Positions 6,413 through 9,343 of a DNA stretch of 9,343 bases are shown in pieces. Source of the DNA: Methylotenera_A sp040387095 (lineage in GTDB: Bacteria; Pseudomonadota; Gammaproteobacteria; Burkholderiales; Methylophilaceae); the NCBI GenBank assembly GCA_040387095.1, contig JAZKEJ010000048.1, forward strand, positions 1 through 9,343, given 5' to 3'. Both the position numbers and the translations under genes were made by a program. The first letter of the stretch is position 1, and each line of letters begins with the position of its first letter. Under the pieces are notes generated by a model that did no database searches, had not been told where the DNA came from, and saw nothing but the letters and a program-made list of their open reading frames with translations.

Positions 6413-6449
6413 TTAATCACATTATATACCATGCGATTAATAACGTGAT
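6413..6449 (-). promoter_or_regulatory. Toxin–antitoxin promoter with nested operator inverted repeats
   Basis: A consensus -10 TATAAT reads on the minus strand at 6421–6426. No good -35 is present, but a TGG-TATATA extended -10 reading is possible. Two inverted repeats enclose it. The first is TTAATCACAT (6413–6422) with ATGCGATTAA (6431–6440), matching at 9 of 10 positions across an 8-bp spacer. The second is ATCACATTAT (6416–6425) with ATAACGTGAT (6440–6449), also 9 of 10. Binding to either would cover the -10 box, fitting repression by the antitoxin or toxin–antitoxin complex. Confidence 0.6.
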
Positions 6450-6460
6450 ATGCATTTGTT

Positions 6461-7237
6461 TTATGTTACATCCTTCATTAACCTATCAATCTCATCTAAT
6501 TGCGCATCATAAAAATCTTCATTCATATTTGATTTCCACCAAGATTGCACATTGAATAAAAACTCTTTCTTGACATGAAAATCTAAAATTCTGAGATTCG
6601 ATTCAAATAACATCAATGAAAGAATTGGTTCAGATTGTAAAACGGCTAGCTCAAAAAGAATATTCTCTAAAAATTTCTGATTAAAGAATGGCCCCAAAGT
6701 TAATAAATTATTGTTGTTAAAAAGTTTATTACCGTCGAAAGTAGCATGCGTGCCATATGTACTTAATAACTTATATTTATAATTTCTTTTCTTTTCAGAT
6801 AAGCCATCTCTATCGTCTAATTTTCTCCTGATAGTTACTTGTTTAAATTCTGGGGAGTTAGAGTCTGCTACCCATCGTTCAATTGATTCACTGTCCAACG
6901 TTAAATAATCTAACAAAAATGTGATTTCTAAAATATCTCTTATTGGCGATATTGCGCCTTGATAGTAGCCAGAAAGTAGAAGTTTTAAGCAGCAAGATAT
7001 TGAATTAAATAATCTAATTTTCAGACCAGTAAAGGCAATTAGCTGATTGTTTTCTATATTATCCGTACGCCTATACATCCACATAATTGCATCCATGCTA
7101 GCGTGAATTAACTTGATATGTTCTTGTAACTTTTGACCCGAGTTGATTAATAAGCAAGAATCAATTCGTATTTGTTCTTCTTGAGATTTCAAGCCCTCGA
7201 GATTATCAAGTAAGTTGGGCAGAATAATTTTTGACAT
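6461..7237 (-). CDS. Uncharacterised AT-rich, probably alpha-helical protein
   Basis: 258 residues that I do not recognise. There is no signal peptide or convincing membrane span. Residues 40–113 look helical, with the pattern R75-LFNSISCCLKLLLSGYYQGA-x3-R100-DILE104-ITFLLDYL. A later YKLLSTYGTH (155–164) and a C-terminal helix with acidic and basic residues follow. The R/SGYY/R..E plus LS..H arrangement recalls some hypothetical helical families (DUF5677-like or HEPN-like), a weak impression only. Two 60-base stretches I counted (6481–6540, 6721–6780) have 19 and 18 G+C, against 37 in a polA stretch (7501–7560), which suggests recent acquisition. ATG 7237 is 10 bp after the polA stop and lacks a Shine-Dalgarno. 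A GTG at 7279 inside polA would add 14 residues and cannot be excluded. No promoter or terminator is evident. Confidence 0.7.
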   Translation of the reverse strand: MSKIILPNLLDNLEGLKSQEEQIRIDSCLLINSGQKLQEHIKLIHASMDAIMWMYRRTDNIENNQLIAFTGLKIRLFNSISCCLKLLLSGYYQGAISPIRDILEITFLLDYLTLDSESIERWVADSNSPEFKQVTIRRKLDDRDGLSEKKRNYKYKLLSTYGTHATFDGNKLFNNNNLLTLGPFFNQKFLENILFELAVLQSEPILSLMLFESNLRILDFHVKKEFLFNVQSWWKSNMNEDFYDAQLDEIDRLMKDVT

Positions 7238-7247
7238 ATTTTTTTGA

Positions 7248-9343
7248 TTAATGCGCACTTTCCCAATTACTGCCCACACCCACTTCCGCTAACAACGGCA
7301 CAGATAATTTCGCTACGTTTTGCATTAATTTTGGCAATGTGTTTTTAATCAATTCAAGTTCAATATCAGGCACTTCTAACACCAATTCATCATGCACTTG
7401 CATAATCAATTTGGTTTGTAGTTTTTCTTCCCTTAACCATTTGTCTACCGCAATCATGGCGAGTTTAATCAAATCTGCTGCGGTACCTTGCATTGGGGCG
7501 TTAATGGCGGCGCGTTCGGCGCCGGCGCGCCTTTGTCCGTTTGCGCTGTTGATTTCTGGTACCCATAATCGGCGACCAAAGTAGGTTTCTACGTAGCCTT
7601 TTTGTTTGGCGATTTCGCGGGTGTTTTGCATATATTCGCGCACGCCAGGGTAGCGGGCGAAATAGCGTTCGATGTAGCTGGCGGCAGCGCTACGTTCAAT
7701 ATTAAGGTTTTGCGCTAAGCCGAATGCGCTCATGCCGTAAATTAGCCCGAAGTTGATCACTTTTGCGTAACGGCGTTGTTCGTTATCCACCGAATCACGC
7801 TCTACGCCGAAAATCTCTGCCGCGGTGGCGCGGTGGATATCTTCATTGTTAGCAAACGCTTGCAACATGCCTTCGTCTTGTGAAAGGTGCGCCATGATAC
7901 GTAACTCAATCTGCGAGTAGTCAGCGGAAACGATATGGCTGCCCGGCGGCGCGATAAACGCTTCACGAATTCTTCTGCCTTCGGCGGTACGCACAGGTAT
8001 ATTTTGCAGGTTAGGGTCTGAACTGGCTAATCGGCCGGTGATCGCAACTGCTTGGTTGTAGCTGGTATGCACACGCCCGGTCTGCGCATTGATCATTTTA
8101 GGCAATTTGTCNNNNNNNNNNNNNNNNNNNNNNNNNNNNNNNNNNNNNNNNNNNNNNNNNNNNNNNNNNNNNNNNNNNNNNNNNNNNNNNNNNNNNNNNN
8201 NNNNNNNNNNNGTATCAAAACAAAATAAGGCTGATTGCCTGATTTTTTCTAGCCAAGCGTTTAATTGTGCATTGGTTAAAATAGTTTCGTATTGACGGCT
8301 GGTATTGGTTTGGTAGTTAACGGAGTTGGTTACGGCAGGCTCAGTGTCATTGGTTTCACTCAGATCTGTAGCAGCTTCCATATCACCGAAGAGATATCCG
8401 GATTGTGATGAGCTAGTGGTTTTTTTCTCTTTCCCTGATTCATTTGGCTGAGCTGATTTTGATGGGCTTAAGTTTGATTGGCCTAGCTCGCGCTGCCACG
8501 TTTTAAACTCAAAACGATCGTAAATCTCAGAAAGTTTGGCGGTGTCCTGTAGCTGCAACTGCAAAGGTTCGAAACTTTGCGGTATGCCAGCAAAATCGCC
8601 AAGGTCGCATTTAATCGTAATCAAATCACGCCCGGTCGGCAGCCAATCCAATGCTTTGCGTAAGTTTTCACCCACTACGCCAGTGAATTTATCGGCACTA
8701 GCGATAATATTGTCCAGTGATCCGTATTCTTGCAGCCATTTCACCGCCGTTTTTGGCCCCACTTTTTCGACACCTGGAACGTTATCAACCGTATCGCCAA
8801 TCAAGGTTAAGTAATCAACAATCAATGCTGGCTTAAGCCCAAATTTGGCTTCCACGCCTGCAATATCCAACACTTCATCGCCTTTTCTAAAGGCGTTCGG
8901 CATGGTGTTAACCACAGTGACATGTTCATTCACCAGTTGTGACATATCTTTATCACCGGTAGAAATAATCACGCGCACGCCCTGTTTTTCTGCCTGCTCA
9001 GCCAGACATCCGATTACATCATCAGCTTCCACACCATCTACTACTAATAACGGCCAACCCATAGCTTTAATCGCTTCAAGCAATGGCTCTACTTGGCTGC
9101 GCAAATCATCTGGCATGCTGGGGCGATTGGCTTTATATTCGGGGTAAATAGTATCGCGAAAGGTTTTGCCTTTGGCGTCAAAGATACACGCGCTATAATC
9201 GGCAGGGTAATCTTTATGCAGTTTGCGTAACATGCTGAGTACGCCACGAATCGCGCCGGTAGGCTCGTTTTTACTATTGCGCAAATCGGGCAAGGCATGA
9301 AAGGCGCGATAAAGGTAAGAAGAGCCATCTACAAGTAAGAGCG
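7248..9343 (-). CDS. polA: DNA polymerase I (5' end cut by window edge, interior lost in an N gap)
   Basis: PolA processes Okazaki fragments and fills repair gaps. The frame enters from the right edge with LLLVDGSSYLYRAFHALPDL, so only about 8 N-terminal residues are missing. The TTG at 9293 is an internal Leu, not a start. The 5' nuclease domain shows VEADDVIG (bases 9032–9009), STGDKDMSQLV and GDTVDNVPGVEKVGPKTA. A Ser/Thr/Gln-rich linker follows. By position it is about 29 residues longer than in E. coli. The 3'-5' exonuclease domain begins with FD (8214–8219) plus a Thr fixed by ACN, the first residues of the DTE motif, and then enters the Ns. Sequence resumes at DKLP, near E. coli 642. 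Motif A DYSQIELR, the motif B region with AKVINFGLIYGMSAFG, and motif C VHDELV are intact. The stop is at 7248. Confidence 0.96.
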   Translation of the reverse strand, partial: LLLVDGSSYLYRAFHALPDLRNSKNEPTGAIRGVLSMLRKLHKDYPADYSACIFDAKGKTFRDTIYPEYKANRPSMPDDLRSQVEPLLEAIKAMGWPLLVVDGVEADDVIGCLAEQAEKQGVRVIISTGDKDMSQLVNEHVTVVNTMPNAFRKGDEVLDIAGVEAKFGLKPALIVDYLTLIGDTVDNVPGVEKVGPKTAVKWLQEYGSLDNIIASADKFTGVVGENLRKALDWLPTGRDLITIKCDLGDFAGIPQSFEPLQLQLQDTAKLSEIYDRFEFKTWQRELGQSNLSPSKSAQPNESGKEKKTTSSSQSGYLFGDMEAATDLSETNDTEPAVTNSVNYQTNTSRQYETILTNAQLNAWLEKIRQSALFCFDXXXXXXXXXXXXXXXXXXXXXXXXXXXXXXXXXXDKLPKMINAQTGRVHTSYNQAVAITGRLASSDPNLQNIPVRTAEGRRIREAFIAPPGSHIVSADYSQIELRIMAHLSQDEGMLQAFANNEDIHRATAAEIFGVERDSVDNEQRRYAKVINFGLIYGMSAFGLAQNLNIERSAAASYIERYFARYPGVREYMQNTREIAKQKGYVETYFGRRLWVPEINSANGQRRAGAERAAINAPMQGTAADLIKLAMIAVDKWLREEKLQTKLIMQVHDELVLEVPDIELELIKNTLPKLMQNVAKLSVPLLAEVGVGSNWESAH
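8112..8211. other. Assembly gap of exactly 100 Ns inside polA
   Basis: Exactly 100 N, a common placeholder for a gap of unknown size. The flanking polA residues correspond to E. coli Asp355–Thr356 and Asp642, so about 285 residues (roughly 860 bp) should lie here if the gene is intact and collinear. The frame is preserved across the 100 N, which fits by chance in one case of three. Confidence 0.95.

Noticed and set aside
7238..7279. GTG 7279 start for the orphan gene, overlapping the polA 3' end
   Set aside because: The upstream bases encode the conserved polA C-terminus and the first ATG at 7237 is the simpler choice, although the longer form cannot be ruled out.
9291..9293. TTG as the polA start, giving a 681-residue protein
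   Set aside because: The same frame continues upstream to the window edge with LVDGSSYLYRAFHA, the conserved polA N-terminus, so TTG is an internal Leu codon.

Overview
The window reads as chromosomal DNA of a betaproteobacterium. The adjacent order dusB–fis–purH, a short 78-residue Fis, and the DusB, PolA and CinA-like sequences all fit that group. A member of the Methylophilaceae or a related Nitrosomonadales lineage is my guess from gene order and moderate GC content, not a demonstrated placement. Most genes lie on the minus strand. Both ends are cut: purH loses its C-terminus at the left edge and polA its first few codons at the right edge. A 100-N assembly gap sits inside polA.

Layout from left to right. 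Bases 1–2832 hold a minus-strand housekeeping operon, dusB (tRNA dihydrouridine synthase), fis (nucleoid protein) and purH (last two steps of IMP synthesis), behind a good sigma70-type promoter at 2804–2832. A 174-bp divergent spacer separates it from a plus-strand gene (2948–4744) for an exported thioredoxin-fold/six-hairpin protein of the DUF255/YyaL/SPATA20 family, which has a CHWC motif. That gene ends in a hairpin terminator lying over the 3' end of the convergent neighbour.

Bases 4781–6390 form a second minus-strand cluster. In transcription order it is a Phd/YefM-type antitoxin, a RelE/ParE-type toxin, a stand-alone CinA N-terminal (COG1058) domain protein and a small YkgJ/YeiW-type cysteine-cluster protein. 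The gaps are only 6–12 bp, so the toxin–antitoxin promoter probably also drives the last two genes. The 59 bp upstream of the antitoxin carry a TATAAT box enclosed by nested inverted repeats built on GTGAT/ATCAC, the arrangement expected of an autoregulated toxin–antitoxin operator.

Bases 6461–7237 encode an unrecognised, AT-rich, probably helical 258-residue protein wedged between the toxin–antitoxin operator and the 3' end of polA. It is the best candidate here for a horizontally acquired accessory gene. From 7248 to the right edge lies polA (DNA polymerase I), whose 3'-5' exonuclease domain and the start of whose polymerase domain fall in the N gap. I see no RNA genes, insertion sequences or CRISPR arrays, and no gene-free stretch above 300 bp.
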